Positions 53,486 through 63,276 of a DNA stretch of 64,000 nt are shown here, piece by piece (the stretch's first letter is position 1; every line of letters starts with the position of its first letter). This DNA is from an uncultured Paracoccaceae bacterium. Its GTDB lineage: Bacteria; Pseudomonadota; Alphaproteobacteria; Rhodobacterales; Rhodobacteraceae. The notes below the pieces were generated by a model, which did not search any database, was not told the DNA's origin, and saw nothing but the letters and a program-made list of their open reading frames with translations. The stretch spans positions 186,001-250,000 of the forward strand of contig CANMMF010000004.1 of the NCBI GenBank assembly GCA_947498985.1. The letters are read 5' to 3'. The position numbers and the translations under genes are program-made.

Positions 53486-53741
53486 TGCTCGATACCTTTC
53501 TTGCCTGTGGATCCCCCTCCAGGCGAGCAACTCGAAAACGTCCCAGAGCAGACATGGCGGGGCGTTTCCTCTTTGGTCCAGCAATGTTTGTACTCTACCC
53601 CCGATAGCCCCGTTCGTCAAAGCGCCACCGACCGCAACATCCTGGTATCGTTAAGTATTTTTCACGTCTCGTTAACCCGTTTTCGACCCGTCTTGCCTGA
53701 GCCCGCGCGCTCTGGCATCAACCCCTTGGAAAGGATCACCA
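53486..53741 (-). promoter_or_regulatory. Presumed GTA promoter region
   Basis: The 256-bp divergent gap between gp1 (minus) and the aminotransferase (plus). It is more AT-rich than most of the window, especially around 53580-53700 (GTTAAGTATTTTTC, CGTTAACCCG), as expected of a promoter, and it must hold the start site of the 14-kb GTA transcript. I could not identify a specific GafA or CtrA binding site with confidence. AAAGGATCACC before 53742 is the ribosome site of the aminotransferase. Confidence 0.4.
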
Positions 53742-54929
53742 ATGCCTGCGCTTTCATCCCGTATCACTGATCTCAACGAAGGCGGCTCCGACGGGTGGGA
53801 GGTGTTCTACCGCGCCCGCGCCATGGTTGCAGCAGGTGAGAAGGTCACGGAATTAACGATCGGTGAACATGACATCGGCACCGATGAGGCGATTCTCGAC
53901 GCGATGTACACCTCCGCCAAGGGCGGCCATACCGGCTACGCGATGGTGCCGGGCGTCGATGCGCTGCGCGATGTCGTGGCCGAGCGGGTGACAAAGCGCA
54001 CCGGCGTGGCCACCACCCGCGACAACATCCTGATCACGCCGGGCGGTCAGGCCGCGCTCTTTGCCGCGCATATGGCCGTCTGCAATCCCGGCGACACAGC
54101 ACTCTTCATCGATCCGTACTACGCCACCTACCCGGCCTCGATCCGCGCCGCCTCTGCCGAGGCGCATGCCATCCAGACCCGCGCCGATGCCGATTTCCGC
54201 CCGTCCCGCGCCGCAGTGGAGGAGGCCGCCCGCCTGCCCCGCGCGCGCAGTCTGCTGATCAACTCGCCCAACAACCCCACCGGCACCGTCTACCCGCGCC
54301 AGACGCTCGAGATGCTGGCCGGGGTCTGCACCCAAAACGATCTCTGGCTGATCTCGGACGAGGTCTACGACACCCAGATCTGGCAGGGAGAGCACCTCTC
54401 CCCCCGCGCCCTGCCCGGCATGGCAGAGCGCACGCTGGTCATCGGCTCGATGTCGAAAAGCCACGCGATGACCGGCTCCCGCATCGGCTGGATCGTCGCC
54501 CCGCCCTCCGCTATCGACGCGCTCATAGACCTCGCCACCACCACCACCTATGGCGTGCCCGGCTTCATTCAGGACGCGGCGCTGTTTGCCCTGAGCCAGG
54601 GGGCGCAGGTCGAAAACGCCGTCGCCGACCCGTACCGCCGCCGCCGCGATCTGGCCCTGAGCATCCTCGCCGACCAGCAGATCGTGACCGCGATCCCGGC
54701 GCAGGGCGCGATGTACCTGATGCTCGACATCCGCGCGACGGGGCTTTCGGGGCGGGACTTTGCCGAGAAGCTGCTCGACGCGCGCCGCATCGCCGTCATG
54801 CCCGGCGAAAGCTTCGGGAGGTCCGCCGCGGGCCATCTCCGGGTGGCGCTCACCGTCGACGACGCCCGCCTCGCGCAGGCGCTGCGCGAGCTCTGCGCCT
54901 TTGCCGCCACGATCGCCAAAGCCGCGTGA
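53742..54929 (+). CDS. Class I/II pyridoxal phosphate-dependent aminotransferase
   Basis: A 395-residue amino acid aminotransferase of the aspartate-aminotransferase fold. SPNNPTG is at 175-181, SDEVYD near 205-210, and the PLP lysine is Lys239 in SMSKSHAM, with SRIGW just after for the phosphate. The C-terminal arginine for the substrate carboxylate lies in GHLRVALTV. The specific amino acid is unknown. It is translationally coupled to the TfoX-C protein (GTGA overlap) and is divergent from the GTA operon. Confidence 0.92.
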   Translation: MPALSSRITDLNEGGSDGWEVFYRARAMVAAGEKVTELTIGEHDIGTDEAILDAMYTSAKGGHTGYAMVPGVDALRDVVAERVTKRTGVATTRDNILITPGGQAALFAAHMAVCNPGDTALFIDPYYATYPASIRAASAEAHAIQTRADADFRPSRAAVEEAARLPRARSLLINSPNNPTGTVYPRQTLEMLAGVCTQNDLWLISDEVYDTQIWQGEHLSPRALPGMAERTLVIGSMSKSHAMTGSRIGWIVAPPSAIDALIDLATTTTYGVPGFIQDAALFALSQGAQVENAVADPYRRRRDLALSILADQQIVTAIPAQGAMYLMLDIRATGLSGRDFAEKLLDARRIAVMPGESFGRSAAGHLRVALTVDDARLAQALRELCAFAATIAKAA

Positions 54930-55258
54930 CAGCGCCGGTCTCGTCCCTGCGCAACCTCGGTCCCGCTATGGACGAGGCTTGCGCGCGGGCCGGCATCCAC
55001 TCCGCCGATGACCTGCGTGAGCTCGGCGCCGACGCGGCCTATGCCAGGCTGCTCGCCTCCGGCAGCAGGCCGCATTTCATCGGCTATTACGTGCTGGTGA
55101 TGGCCTTGCAGGGCCGCCCCTGGAACGACTGCAAGGGCAAGGAGAAAGAGGCGCTGCGCAAACGCTTCGACGCGATCAAGGCCCGTGCCGCAAAAGACCC
55201 CGACCGCCTGCCCGACGGGTTGTCGCGGTTCCTGCGTGATATCGGGCTTTCGGACTGA
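54926..55258 (+). CDS. TfoX C-terminal domain protein
   Basis: A 110-residue protein consisting only of the TfoX C-terminal helical domain (SLRNLGPAMDEACARAGIHSADDLRELGADAAYARL, then YVLVMALQGRPWNDC). In gammaproteobacteria the full TfoX controls competence, but stand-alone C-domains are common and have no settled role. The GTG start overlaps the aminotransferase stop by 4 bp. The DNA-binding-like N domain is absent. Confidence 0.85.
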   Translation: MTAPVSSLRNLGPAMDEACARAGIHSADDLRELGADAAYARLLASGSRPHFIGYYVLVMALQGRPWNDCKGKEKEALRKRFDAIKARAAKDPDRLPDGLSRFLRDIGLSD

Positions 55259-55338
55259 TCCGCGCATTTTTCGCGGAACCCGACGCGCCGCAGACGGTTG
55301 AGCCCCAGACAGCAAACACCAATCAAGGGAGGCCCGAC

Positions 55339-55515
55339 ATGGACCTCATCCGCATTATCCTCGCCATTATCCTGCCCCCGCTGGGCGTGTTCTTTCAGGT
55401 CGGCATCGGCAAACACTTCTGGCTGAACATCCTGCTGACGCTGCTGGGCTACATCCCGGGCATCGTTCACGCGGTCTGGATCATCGCCCGCACCGGCAAC
55501 ACACGCACGGCCTGA
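55339..55515 (+). CDS. YqaE/Pmp3-family small membrane protein
   Basis: A 58-residue protein with two hydrophobic helices, MDLIRIILAIILPPLGVFFQ and FWLNILLTLLGYIPGIVHAVW, joined by a short glycine-rich turn. That pattern, with the proline pair in the first helix and IPGIVHA in the second, is the UPF0057 family (Pmp3, YqaE), tied in other organisms to salt stress and membrane potential. AAGGGAGG lies upstream of the ATG. It is 3 bp before the DUF4112 gene, so they are one operon. Confidence 0.88.
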   Translation: MDLIRIILAIILPPLGVFFQVGIGKHFWLNILLTLLGYIPGIVHAVWIIARTGNTRTA

Positions 55516-55518
55516 CCC

Positions 55519-55917
55519 ATGACCCAGGCGCGCGACATTCAGCTGGCCGAACGCGCAGAGCGCATCGCCCGGCTCATGGATAACAGCTTCCGGGTGCCGC
55601 TCACGCGGATCACCTTCGGCTGGGATTCGATCCTGGGCCTTGTGCCGGGCGTCGGTGACGCTCTGGCGCTCGCGCCGTCGCTGCGCATCCTGCACCTGTC
55701 GCATCAGGCCGGCGCGCCGGCCTCGCTGCGCAACCGCATGCTGATCAATATCGGCGTCGACTGGGTGATCGGTCTCGTGCCCCTTCTGGGTGACATCTTC
55801 GACCTCGGCTACAAGGCCAACCTGCGCAATGCGGCCCTTCTGCGCGCGCATGTGGAGGCCAAGGCGCTCAGCCCCGAACCGGGCCCCGATCTCACCCGGG
55901 CCGCCTCGACCGCGTAA
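55519..55917 (+). CDS. DUF4112 membrane-associated protein
   Basis: A 132-residue protein of the DUF4112 family. It has the tell-tale segments LMDNSFRVPLTRITFGWDSILGLVPGVGDALALAPSL and NIGVDWVIGLVPLLGDIFDLGYKANLRNAALL, two copies of a G-LP-GD turn that resemble a reentrant membrane hairpin. Function is unknown. It follows the YqaE-like gene at once and is ended by a strong terminator. Confidence 0.85.
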   Translation: MTQARDIQLAERAERIARLMDNSFRVPLTRITFGWDSILGLVPGVGDALALAPSLRILHLSHQAGAPASLRNRMLINIGVDWVIGLVPLLGDIFDLGYKANLRNAALLRAHVEAKALSPEPGPDLTRAASTA

Positions 55918-55937
55918 GACAGCAGAACACCGAATAA

Positions 55938-55965
55938 AAAAGCGCGCCTCGCCGGGCGCGCTTTT
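55938..55965. terminator. Bidirectional intrinsic terminator between DUF4112 and ndk genes
   Basis: AAAAGCGCGCC pairs with GGCGCGCTTTT across a 6-nt loop: seven G/C pairs flanked by A and T runs, so it works on both strands. It lies between two convergent genes. Confidence 0.92.
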
Positions 55966-56000
55966 GCTGTACCGTAAAGCCGTCGCGACAGTGGCGTCGC

Positions 56001-56423
<423 letters not shown>

Positions 56424-56637
56424 GATAGATGCTCCGGTGTTGCGGGCTCCGGGACGATCCCGGACCAATGTGAATTTGGCGCGGCGGTAACATGCGCGCA
56501 GGTGATTGAAAAGCCCTCAGACCGCCCGCCCGGCCGCAATCGCCGGGGCGCGCTGTCCGCCAAACCCCCGGAGGTAATTTCGGCCAAACGAAACACAGGG
56601 GATTTTGCCCGGCCGCGGGCTCTGCTAGAGGCGGGCC

Positions 56638-58491
56638 ATGTTGCGCATCGAAGCCATATCCTACGCCGTCGAAGGCCGCCCGCTCTTTGATGGCGCCACG
56701 ACCACGATCCCCGACGGTCACAAGGTCGGGCTGGTCGGGCCGAACGGCACCGGCAAGACCACGCTTTTCCGCCTGATCCGTGGCGAGCTCACGCTTGATG
56801 GCGGCACCATCCGCCTGCCGTCGCGCGCGCGCATCGGCGGGGTCGCGCAGGAGGCACCGGCCTCGGACCTGTCGCTGATCGACACCGTTCTGGCCGCCGA
56901 TACCGAGCGCAGCGCGCTGATGGCCGAGGCCGAGCAGACCGCAGACGCGGCCCGCATCTCCGAGATCCAGATGCGGCTGGCCGATATCGACGCCTGGTCG
57001 GCAGAAGCGCGAGCGGCGACGATCCTCAAGGGGCTCGGCTTCGACGATGCCGAGCAGCGCATGCCGACATCGGCCTTTTCGGGAGGCTGGCGCATGCGCG
57101 TGGCGCTGGCGGGTGTGCTCTTTGCCCAGCCCGACCTGCTGCTGCTCGACGAGCCGACCAACTATCTCGACCTCGAAGGCGCGCTCTGGCTTGAATCCTA
57201 CCTGGCGAAATACCCCTACACGGTGATCATCATCAGCCACGATCGCGGTCTGCTCAACCGCGCCGTGGGCAGCATCCTGCATCTCGAGGACCGCAAGCTG
57301 ACGCTCTACCAGGGGCCCTATGACCAGTTCGCCCGCCAGCGCGCCGAACGCCGTGCGCAGGCGGGCGCCATCGCGAAGAAACAGCAGGCGCGGCGGGAGC
57401 ATCTGCAGGCCTTTGTCGACCGGTTCCGCGCCAAGGCCAGCAAGGCCAAGCAGGCCCAGTCCCGGCTGAAGATGATCGAACGGCTCGACATGGTGGCGCC
57501 ACCCGAAGAGGCCGCGCGCCGGGTTTTCACCTTCCCGCAGCCCGACCAGCTTTCGCCGCCGATCATCCGCATCGAAGGCGGCTCAACAGGCTATGGCGAC
57601 ACGGTGGTGCTGCGCAAGCTCGACCTGCGCATCGATCAGGACGACCGCATCGCGCTGCTGGGCAAGAACGGCCAGGGCAAATCGACCCTGTCCAAGCTGC
57701 TTTCGGACCGGCTGCCGCTGATCGACGGCCGGATCACCCGCTCCTCCAAGCTGCGCATCGGCTATTTCGCCCAGCATCAGGTCGATGAGCTGCATCTGGA
57801 CGAAACACCGCTGCAACATGTGCAGCGCGAGCGCCCCGACAGCCCCCCCGCCAAGCTGCGCGCGCTGCTGGCAGGTTTCGGCCTGATGGCCGCGCAGGCG
57901 GAGACCGAGGTGGGGCGACTGTCGGGCGGGCAAAAGGCGCGGCTGTCGCTCCTGCTGGCCACGCTCGACGCGCCGCATCTGCTGATCCTCGACGAGCCGA
58001 CCAACCATCTCGACATCGAAAGCCGCGAGGCGCTGGTCGAGGCGCTCACCGCCTATTCCGGAGCGGTGATCCTTGTCAGCCACGACATGCATCTGCTGAG
58101 CCTCGTGGCCGACCGGCTCTGGCTGGTCAAGGACGGTCACGTCGCGCCTTATGACGACGATCTCGACGCCTACCGCACGCTTCTGCTGACGCAGGACAAA
58201 CCGGCACGGCGCGAAAAATCCAAGGGAACCAAACCGAAGCGACCGTCCCGTGATGTGATACTTGAACTGCGCGCGGAGCTGCGCAAATGCGAGGAACGGG
58301 TGACCAAGATCGAGATGATGCGCGAAAAGCTGGCGAAAAAGCTGGCCGACCCTGCGCTTTACGATGGCGAGAAGGTCGGCGAGCTGGAGGTCTGGAACCG
58401 CAAATACGCGGAGGTGATGGACGGTCTGCACAAGGCCGAAGCGCTCTGGGAGGTTGCGGCGCAAAAGCTCGAGGCGGCGGAAAGCGCCTGA
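56638..58491 (+). CDS. ABC-F family ATPase (Uup/YheS-type)
   Basis: A 617-residue protein with two ABC cassettes and no membrane part, of the group that acts on ribosomes. Cassette 1 has GPNGTGKTT, FSGGWRMRVALAG and LLLDEPTNYLDLEG; cassette 2 has GKNGQGKST, LSGGQKARLSLLL and LLILDEPTNHLDIES. The linker between them carries the arm and P-site tRNA interaction motif region (QAFVDRFRAKASKAKQAQSRLKMIERLD). The coiled-coil tail (LRAELRKCEERVTKIEMMREKLAKKL) is nearest to Uup/YheS. It is alone upstream of marC. Confidence 0.93.
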   Translation: MLRIEAISYAVEGRPLFDGATTTIPDGHKVGLVGPNGTGKTTLFRLIRGELTLDGGTIRLPSRARIGGVAQEAPASDLSLIDTVLAADTERSALMAEAEQTADAARISEIQMRLADIDAWSAEARAATILKGLGFDDAEQRMPTSAFSGGWRMRVALAGVLFAQPDLLLLDEPTNYLDLEGALWLESYLAKYPYTVIIISHDRGLLNRAVGSILHLEDRKLTLYQGPYDQFARQRAERRAQAGAIAKKQQARREHLQAFVDRFRAKASKAKQAQSRLKMIERLDMVAPPEEAARRVFTFPQPDQLSPPIIRIEGGSTGYGDTVVLRKLDLRIDQDDRIALLGKNGQGKSTLSKLLSDRLPLIDGRITRSSKLRIGYFAQHQVDELHLDETPLQHVQRERPDSPPAKLRALLAGFGLMAAQAETEVGRLSGGQKARLSLLLATLDAPHLLILDEPTNHLDIESREALVEALTAYSGAVILVSHDMHLLSLVADRLWLVKDGHVAPYDDDLDAYRTLLLTQDKPARREKSKGTKPKRPSRDVILELRAELRKCEERVTKIEMMREKLAKKLADPALYDGEKVGELEVWNRKYAEVMDGLHKAEALWEVAAQKLEAAESA

Positions 58492-58637
58492 ACCGGGCTT
58501 TGGCTTTTCAACACGGCAAACCCCTCAGCGCTCCGGGACGCGGCGCCGGGCGCGCATAACCGCAGCGGCCCGTTGCCCGCCACCCGGACCGCGCCGAAAC
58601 GCTTGCGCCACAGCTCCAAACCTGATTGACGCAAAGC

Positions 58638-59258
58638 ATGGACGCCACTTTCTACATCACCGCGTTTGCGACGCTCTTTGTAGTGATCGACCCGATCGGG
58701 CTCACGCCGATCTTCATCGCGCTGACTGCCGGATCCACCACCCGCCATCGCCGCGGGGTCGCGCTGCGCGCCTGTCTTGTCGGTTTCTCGCTGCTGGTGC
58801 TGTTTGCGTTTTTCGGCGAGGCCGTGCTCGGCTTCATCGGCATCTCCATGCCCGCCTTCCGCATCTCGGGCGGTATCCTGCTCTTTCTGACCGCACTCGA
58901 CATGCTCTTCGAGCGGCGTACCAAACGCCGCGAGGACCAGTCCGAGACCGAGGACTTCCCCGACCCTTCGGTCTTTCCCATCGCCATCCCGCTGATCGCC
59001 GGGCCCGGTGCCATCGCCACGATGATCCTGCTGATGGGCCGCGCGGAGGATGCGGTGACAATGGCGGGGCTGCTCGGCGTGATGATCTCGGTGCTGCTGA
59101 TCGTGTTTGCGCTCTTTCTGACGGCAGGCCCTATCGAGCGGGCGCTGGGGCGCATCGGCATCACCGTCGTCACCCGCGTGCTGGGCATGCTTCTGGCCGC
59201 CTTGTCGGTGCAGTTTGTGCTCGACGGGCTGGCGGATTTCGGCCTCGCGGCGGGCTGA
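58638..59258 (+). CDS. MarC-family membrane protein
   Basis: A 206-residue integral membrane protein with six hydrophobic helices, the first being YITAFATLFVVIDPIGLTPIF, the family's signature. PSVFPIAIPLIAGPGAIATMILLM is the second conserved block. The family's role in transport or envelope is still uncertain, and the old link with multiple antibiotic resistance has been withdrawn. A TTG at 58626 is a possible start, but ATG 58638 is normal. Confidence 0.9.
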   Translation: MDATFYITAFATLFVVIDPIGLTPIFIALTAGSTTRHRRGVALRACLVGFSLLVLFAFFGEAVLGFIGISMPAFRISGGILLFLTALDMLFERRTKRREDQSETEDFPDPSVFPIAIPLIAGPGAIATMILLMGRAEDAVTMAGLLGVMISVLLIVFALFLTAGPIERALGRIGITVVTRVLGMLLAALSVQFVLDGLADFGLAAG

Positions 59259-59318
59259 GACTGGAAAATCCCCGTCCGGCTGCCTACCTTTTTGGCAGCA
59301 AAAGGACCCCGGATTTCC

Positions 59319-59900
59319 ATGTCATCCTTCGAAATCGGCAATCTCATCTATCTCGTGCTGCTGGCCGCGGTGCTGGCGATGTGGGTGTTTGTGGAAAAGC
59401 GCCAGTCGCTCTCCACCACGCTGAAACAGATCGCGGCCTGGGTGCTGATCTTCATCGGCGCCATCGCGGCGGTCGGGCTCTGGGGCGACATCCGCCAAAC
59501 CGTGCTGCCGCAGCAGGCGGTCTTTGCCGAGACCGGCCGGATCGAGCTGCCGCGCGCCCCCGACGGCCATTACTATGTGACGCTCGACGTGAACGGCGCG
59601 CCGATCCGCTTTGTCGTCGATACCGGCGCGACATCCGTGGTGATCTCGCAGGACGACGCGCGCCTCGCGGGCCTCTCCGACGAGGACATGGTGTTCTTTT
59701 CCGAAGCGATGACCGCCAACGGGCGGGTGAAGACCGCGCCCGTGACGCTGCAGAGCGTCTCCATCGGACCTTTCGAGGACCGCGATGTGCGGGCCTATGT
59801 CAATGGCGGCGCGATGCGCGAATCGCTTCTGGGGATGAGTTATCTCAACCGGTTTTCCCGGCTCGAGATCACCGGGGGCAAGCTGGTTCTGGAACGCTGA
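59319..59900 (+). CDS. Retropepsin-like aspartic protease with membrane anchor
   Basis: A 193-residue protein with two N-terminal helices (NLIYLVLLAAVLAMWVFV and IAAWVLIFIGAIAAVGLWG) and a C-terminal single-domain aspartic protease (clan AA, TIGR02281). The active-site motif is FVVDTGATSVVIS, near residues 103-115, and LLGMSYLNRFSRLEI is the closing family block. It must dimerise like retroviral proteases. The protease domain would face the periplasm. ATG 59319 is preferred over 59292. Confidence 0.88.
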   Translation: MSSFEIGNLIYLVLLAAVLAMWVFVEKRQSLSTTLKQIAAWVLIFIGAIAAVGLWGDIRQTVLPQQAVFAETGRIELPRAPDGHYYVTLDVNGAPIRFVVDTGATSVVISQDDARLAGLSDEDMVFFSEAMTANGRVKTAPVTLQSVSIGPFEDRDVRAYVNGGAMRESLLGMSYLNRFSRLEITGGKLVLER

Positions 59901-59964
59901 CGCGGCGTTATTGACGCGAGAGCCGGTGTGTCCGGTTTCGACGCGCCGCTGGCGCGCCGACCGG

Positions 59965-60016
59965 CCGGGGGGCGCTGCCCCCCGGACCCCCGGCGGTATT
60001 TTCAAAGAGAAGAAAC
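59965..60016 (+). repeat. GC-rich hairpin element, copy G (best preserved)
   Basis: GGGGGGC-GCT-GCCCCCC hairpin, GGACCCCCGGCGGTATTTTC, then AAAGAGAAGAAAC. It sits between the convergent aspartic protease and holC genes, the setting in which copies A and B occur. Confidence 0.8.
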
Positions 60017-60076
60017 AGCGGGCGCGGTTTGGGCCGCGATCCGGCACGTATCGATCCGGCGGAGTGCCACGCCGGG

Positions 60077-60535
60077 TCAGGCTTCGGCTTTCTTTTCCCA
60101 GCGGCCGGATTCCTCGGACCAGTATTGCGCCTTGCACCCCGCACCCGTGAGCGTCTTCCATTGCACCCGCGCGCGCGCCACGGCGTCCTCGTTATGGCCG
60201 TCGAACAGCACGCAGACCCGCTGCATCGCGGTGACGTCTTCGGCCTCGACCGCGGCGCCGTCCATGCTCATCAGCACGGACGCTGCGTTGACGGCCTCGC
60301 GCGCGGTGGTCAGCAGCACCGGCTGGTCCGCCGCATGTGGCGCGCCCGCCAGCCCATGCGGCAGAAAGCCCTCCTCCGACACGGTCCAGAGCGCCTGATC
60401 GAGCCAGTCCATGCGGGCAGGCTCCACCCCGCGCACCGCAACGCGCCAGCCGCGCTCCAGCGACTTTGCCGCAAGATCGCTCAGCGTGAGTTCCAGCGGC
60501 CGGCGCGTGAGGTGGTAGAAATAGGCCTCGCCCAT
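60077..60535 (-). CDS. holC: DNA polymerase III subunit chi
   Basis: A 152-residue protein of the clamp-loader accessory subunit that binds single-strand-binding protein. MGEAYFYHLTRRPLELTLSDLAAKSLERGWRVAVRG is the conserved opening, and WTVSEEGFLPHGLAGAPHAADQPVLLTT follows as in the family. It lies 8 bp after pepA on the same strand, a neighbour pair common in proteobacteria. ATG 60535 fits best. Confidence 0.9.
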   Translation of the reverse strand: MGEAYFYHLTRRPLELTLSDLAAKSLERGWRVAVRGVEPARMDWLDQALWTVSEEGFLPHGLAGAPHAADQPVLLTTAREAVNAASVLMSMDGAAVEAEDVTAMQRVCVLFDGHNEDAVARARVQWKTLTGAGCKAQYWSEESGRWEKKAEA

Positions 60536-60543
60536 GGGCGCGT

Positions 60544-62010
60544 TCACTCCGTCTCGAACTTGTCGCGCACCAGACGGTCCAGCGCCATGACACCCCAGCC
60601 GGTCGCCCCCTTGGGGGCAAGATCGGTGTCCTTGGTGACCTGCGCCACACCCGCGATATCGAGATGGATCCACGGCATGTCGTCCTTCACGAACCGCTGC
60701 AGGAATTGCGCGGCGGTGATCGTGCCTGCCGGGCGTCCGCCCACATTCTTCATGTCGGCCTTTTGCGATTTCAGCTGCTTGTCGTAGCTCTCGCCCAGTG
60801 GCAGACGCCATGCGCCCTCGCCTTCGGTCCGCGCGGCTTTGAGGAAATCACCAGCGAAATCGTCATTGTTCGACAGCACCGCGGCATTGTCATGCCCCAA
60901 CGCGATGATCGCCGCGCCGGTGAGGGTTGCCAGGTCAATCATCGCGGCGGGCTTTTCGGCCTCCTGCGCGTGCCAGAGCACATCGGCCAGCACCAGCCGC
61001 CCTTCGGCGTCGGTGTTGATCACCTCGATCGTGTCGCCTTTCATCGAGGTCACGATGTCGCCGGGACGGGTGGCATTGCCAGAGGGCATGTTTTCGACAA
61101 GCCCCACCAGCCCCACCACGTTGGCCCTGGCCTTGCGCATCGCCAGCGTCTTCATGACGCCCGCCACCACACCGGCGCCGCCCATATCCATGGTCATGTC
61201 TTCCATGCCCGCCGCCGGTTTCAGGCTGATGCCGCCGGTGTCGAAGACAACGCCCTTGCCGACCAGCGCCAGAGGCGCGCCCTCGCCGCCGTTCCAGCGC
61301 ATGGTCACCACCCTGGACGGGCTGTCGGAGCCCTGTCCCACACAGAGCAACGAACCCATGCCGAGCTTTTCGAGCTCCGCCTCCTCCATCACCTCGACCT
61401 CGAGGCCCAGATCGCGCAGCGCTTCGAGCCGGTTGGCAAATTCGGTGGTGGTCAACACGTTGGCGGGCTCCGACACCAGATCGCGCGTGAAGAACACACC
61501 CTCCGCCACGGCGCGCGCCGCGCCATAGGCGTCCTTTGCCTCTTCGGGGGCCTTGCACATCAGCGTGGCGGTGCCCGGCGCGTCCTCTGTCTTGCTCTTG
61601 CGCGCGGTGAAGCCGTAGCCGCGCAGCACCAGCCCCAGCGCCAGCTCTTCGGGGCGTTTGGTGTTCTCCACCAGCACGGTTGTGGCCGAGGCACCCGCCG
61701 CCTGGGCCAGCGCGGCGCCGGCCTTGCGCGCCTCGCTGACCGAGGGGCGGCGCTCCAGCTTGACGATGTCGAGCGCCTTGGCGGCCAGCCCGGCGGGCCA
61801 GGCCAGCGACATCACCTCGCCGGGCTTGACCTTCTCCCATGCGTCCGAGCCAAGTGCCCGTTCCACGGCGCCCCTGGTCATCCGGTTCAGCCGCCGCGCG
61901 CCGGGGCTCATGGTGGCCTCCGCGTTCATGGCCAACGCCACATGGCCGTCGATTTCGGCCAGTCCATCGAACTCAACCGGGGCAAAAGCGGTCTCGCGCA
62001 GATCGGTCAT
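60544..62010 (-). CDS. pepA: Leucyl aminopeptidase (M17)
   Basis: Two-metal aminopeptidase that finishes peptide breakdown. The 488-residue protein has the family hallmarks VGKGVVFDTGGISLKPAAGMEDMTMDMGGAGVV and NTDAEGRLVLADVLWHAQ, which supply the Lys, Asp and Glu ligands for the two metals and the catalytic Arg. ATG 62010 with AAAGGAGACCCG upstream is chosen over the long reading to 62271, which would overlap lptF. It is divergent from lptF and coupled to holC. Confidence 0.95.
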   Translation of the reverse strand: MTDLRETAFAPVEFDGLAEIDGHVALAMNAEATMSPGARRLNRMTRGAVERALGSDAWEKVKPGEVMSLAWPAGLAAKALDIVKLERRPSVSEARKAGAALAQAAGASATTVLVENTKRPEELALGLVLRGYGFTARKSKTEDAPGTATLMCKAPEEAKDAYGAARAVAEGVFFTRDLVSEPANVLTTTEFANRLEALRDLGLEVEVMEEAELEKLGMGSLLCVGQGSDSPSRVVTMRWNGGEGAPLALVGKGVVFDTGGISLKPAAGMEDMTMDMGGAGVVAGVMKTLAMRKARANVVGLVGLVENMPSGNATRPGDIVTSMKGDTIEVINTDAEGRLVLADVLWHAQEAEKPAAMIDLATLTGAAIIALGHDNAAVLSNNDDFAGDFLKAARTEGEGAWRLPLGESYDKQLKSQKADMKNVGGRPAGTITAAQFLQRFVKDDMPWIHLDIAGVAQVTKDTDLAPKGATGWGVMALDRLVRDKFETE

Positions 62011-62139
62011 CGGGTCTCCTTTCAGCATATCCTCGCCCAGAGGTAAGCCGGTCGGGCGGCAATGGCCAGAGCGACCTTTTCCTGCCCGCGCCGATCCGAT
62101 AGGCTTTGGCCTGTCACTATTGTTCGGGGGAACGGTCAC

Positions 62140-63276
62140 GTGCAGCGATTCGACAGATACATGCTGTCGCAACTCATGGTGCTGTTCGGTTTTTTCGCCC
62201 TGGTTCTGGTGGCGGTCTACTGGGTCAACCGGGCTGTGATCTTGTTTGACAGGCTGATCGCGGACGGCCATTCTGCCGGAATTTTCCTCGAGTTTTCAGC
62301 GCTTTCCCTGCCATCGGTGATCGCCCTCGTGGTGCCGATGGCGGCCTTTGCGGCGGCGGTCTACGTGACCAACCGGATGATGGCCGACAGCGAGCTGACC
62401 GTGGTGCGCGCCTCTGGCTATTCGCCCTGGCGGCTGGCCCGGCCGGTGCTTGTCTTCGGCCTGCTGATCGGGCTCATGGCGTCGATCCTCAGTCACCTCC
62501 TCGTGCCCGCCTCGCTGGAACAATTGCGCCTGCGCGAACAGGAGATTGCGGGCTCGGTATCGGCCCGGCTCTTGCGCGAAGGCACGTTTCTGCATCCGAC
62601 CCGCGGCGTGACTTTCTACATCCGCGACATCAACCCCGAGGGAGAGCTGCGCGACGTGCTGCTGTCGGACCGCCGACAGGAGGGCCGCGAGATCACCTAC
62701 ACCGCCGAGCGCGCCTTCCTGCTGCGCGACGATGACGGCCCGAAGCTGGTGATGCTGGCGGGCATGGCGCAGACCTATGACATCAAGGGCAAGCGGCTCT
62801 CGACCACCAATTTCAGCGACCTGACCTATGACATCTCGAACCTCGTCACCCCCGGCAAACCCAAGCGCCGCAAGATCGAATACATCCCGACGCTGGAATT
62901 GCTGACCGACACCGCCGCGGTCGCCGAAGAGGCCAACGAGGAGCCAGGCGAAGTGCTCGAAGAGGCGCATCTGCGGTTTCAGCTGCCGCTGCTTTGCGTG
63001 GTGGCGAGCCTTGTCGGCTTTGCCGCGCTGATGATCGGCGGCTATTCGCGCTTTGGCGTGACCAAGCAGATCGTCGCGGCGATTTTCCTGCTGGTGCTGA
63101 TCAAGCTGGTGGAAAGCGCGGTGACCGACCCGGTGCGCGGCGACCCGCGACTCTGGCCGCTGGTCTATCTGCCATCGCTTGTGGGCTTTGCAATTGTGCT
63201 GGGCCTGCTCTTTTCCGCCTCGCGCGGGTATCGCCCCCGCCGCCGTGCGCGCGCGCCTGCGGAGGCCGCCACATGA
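62140..63276 (+). CDS. lptF: LPS export ABC transporter permease LptF
   Basis: A 378-residue inner-membrane subunit of the LptB2FG complex that pulls lipopolysaccharide out of the inner membrane. Three helices open the protein (LMVLFGFFALVLVAVYWVNRAV, ALSLPSVIALVVPMAAFAAAVYV, PVLVFGLLIGLMASILSHLL), a periplasmic beta-jellyroll domain lies in the middle (GTFLHPTRGVTFYIRDINPEG), and three helices close it. A GTG at 62140 is taken as the start because GGGGGAAC lies upstream and it gives the usual N-terminus VQRFDRYMLSQLM; an ATG at 62161 is the alternative. It overlaps lptG by 4 bp. Confidence 0.93.
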   Translation: MQRFDRYMLSQLMVLFGFFALVLVAVYWVNRAVILFDRLIADGHSAGIFLEFSALSLPSVIALVVPMAAFAAAVYVTNRMMADSELTVVRASGYSPWRLARPVLVFGLLIGLMASILSHLLVPASLEQLRLREQEIAGSVSARLLREGTFLHPTRGVTFYIRDINPEGELRDVLLSDRRQEGREITYTAERAFLLRDDDGPKLVMLAGMAQTYDIKGKRLSTTNFSDLTYDISNLVTPGKPKRRKIEYIPTLELLTDTAAVAEEANEEPGEVLEEAHLRFQLPLLCVVASLVGFAALMIGGYSRFGVTKQIVAAIFLLVLIKLVESAVTDPVRGDPRLWPLVYLPSLVGFAIVLGLLFSASRGYRPRRRARAPAEAAT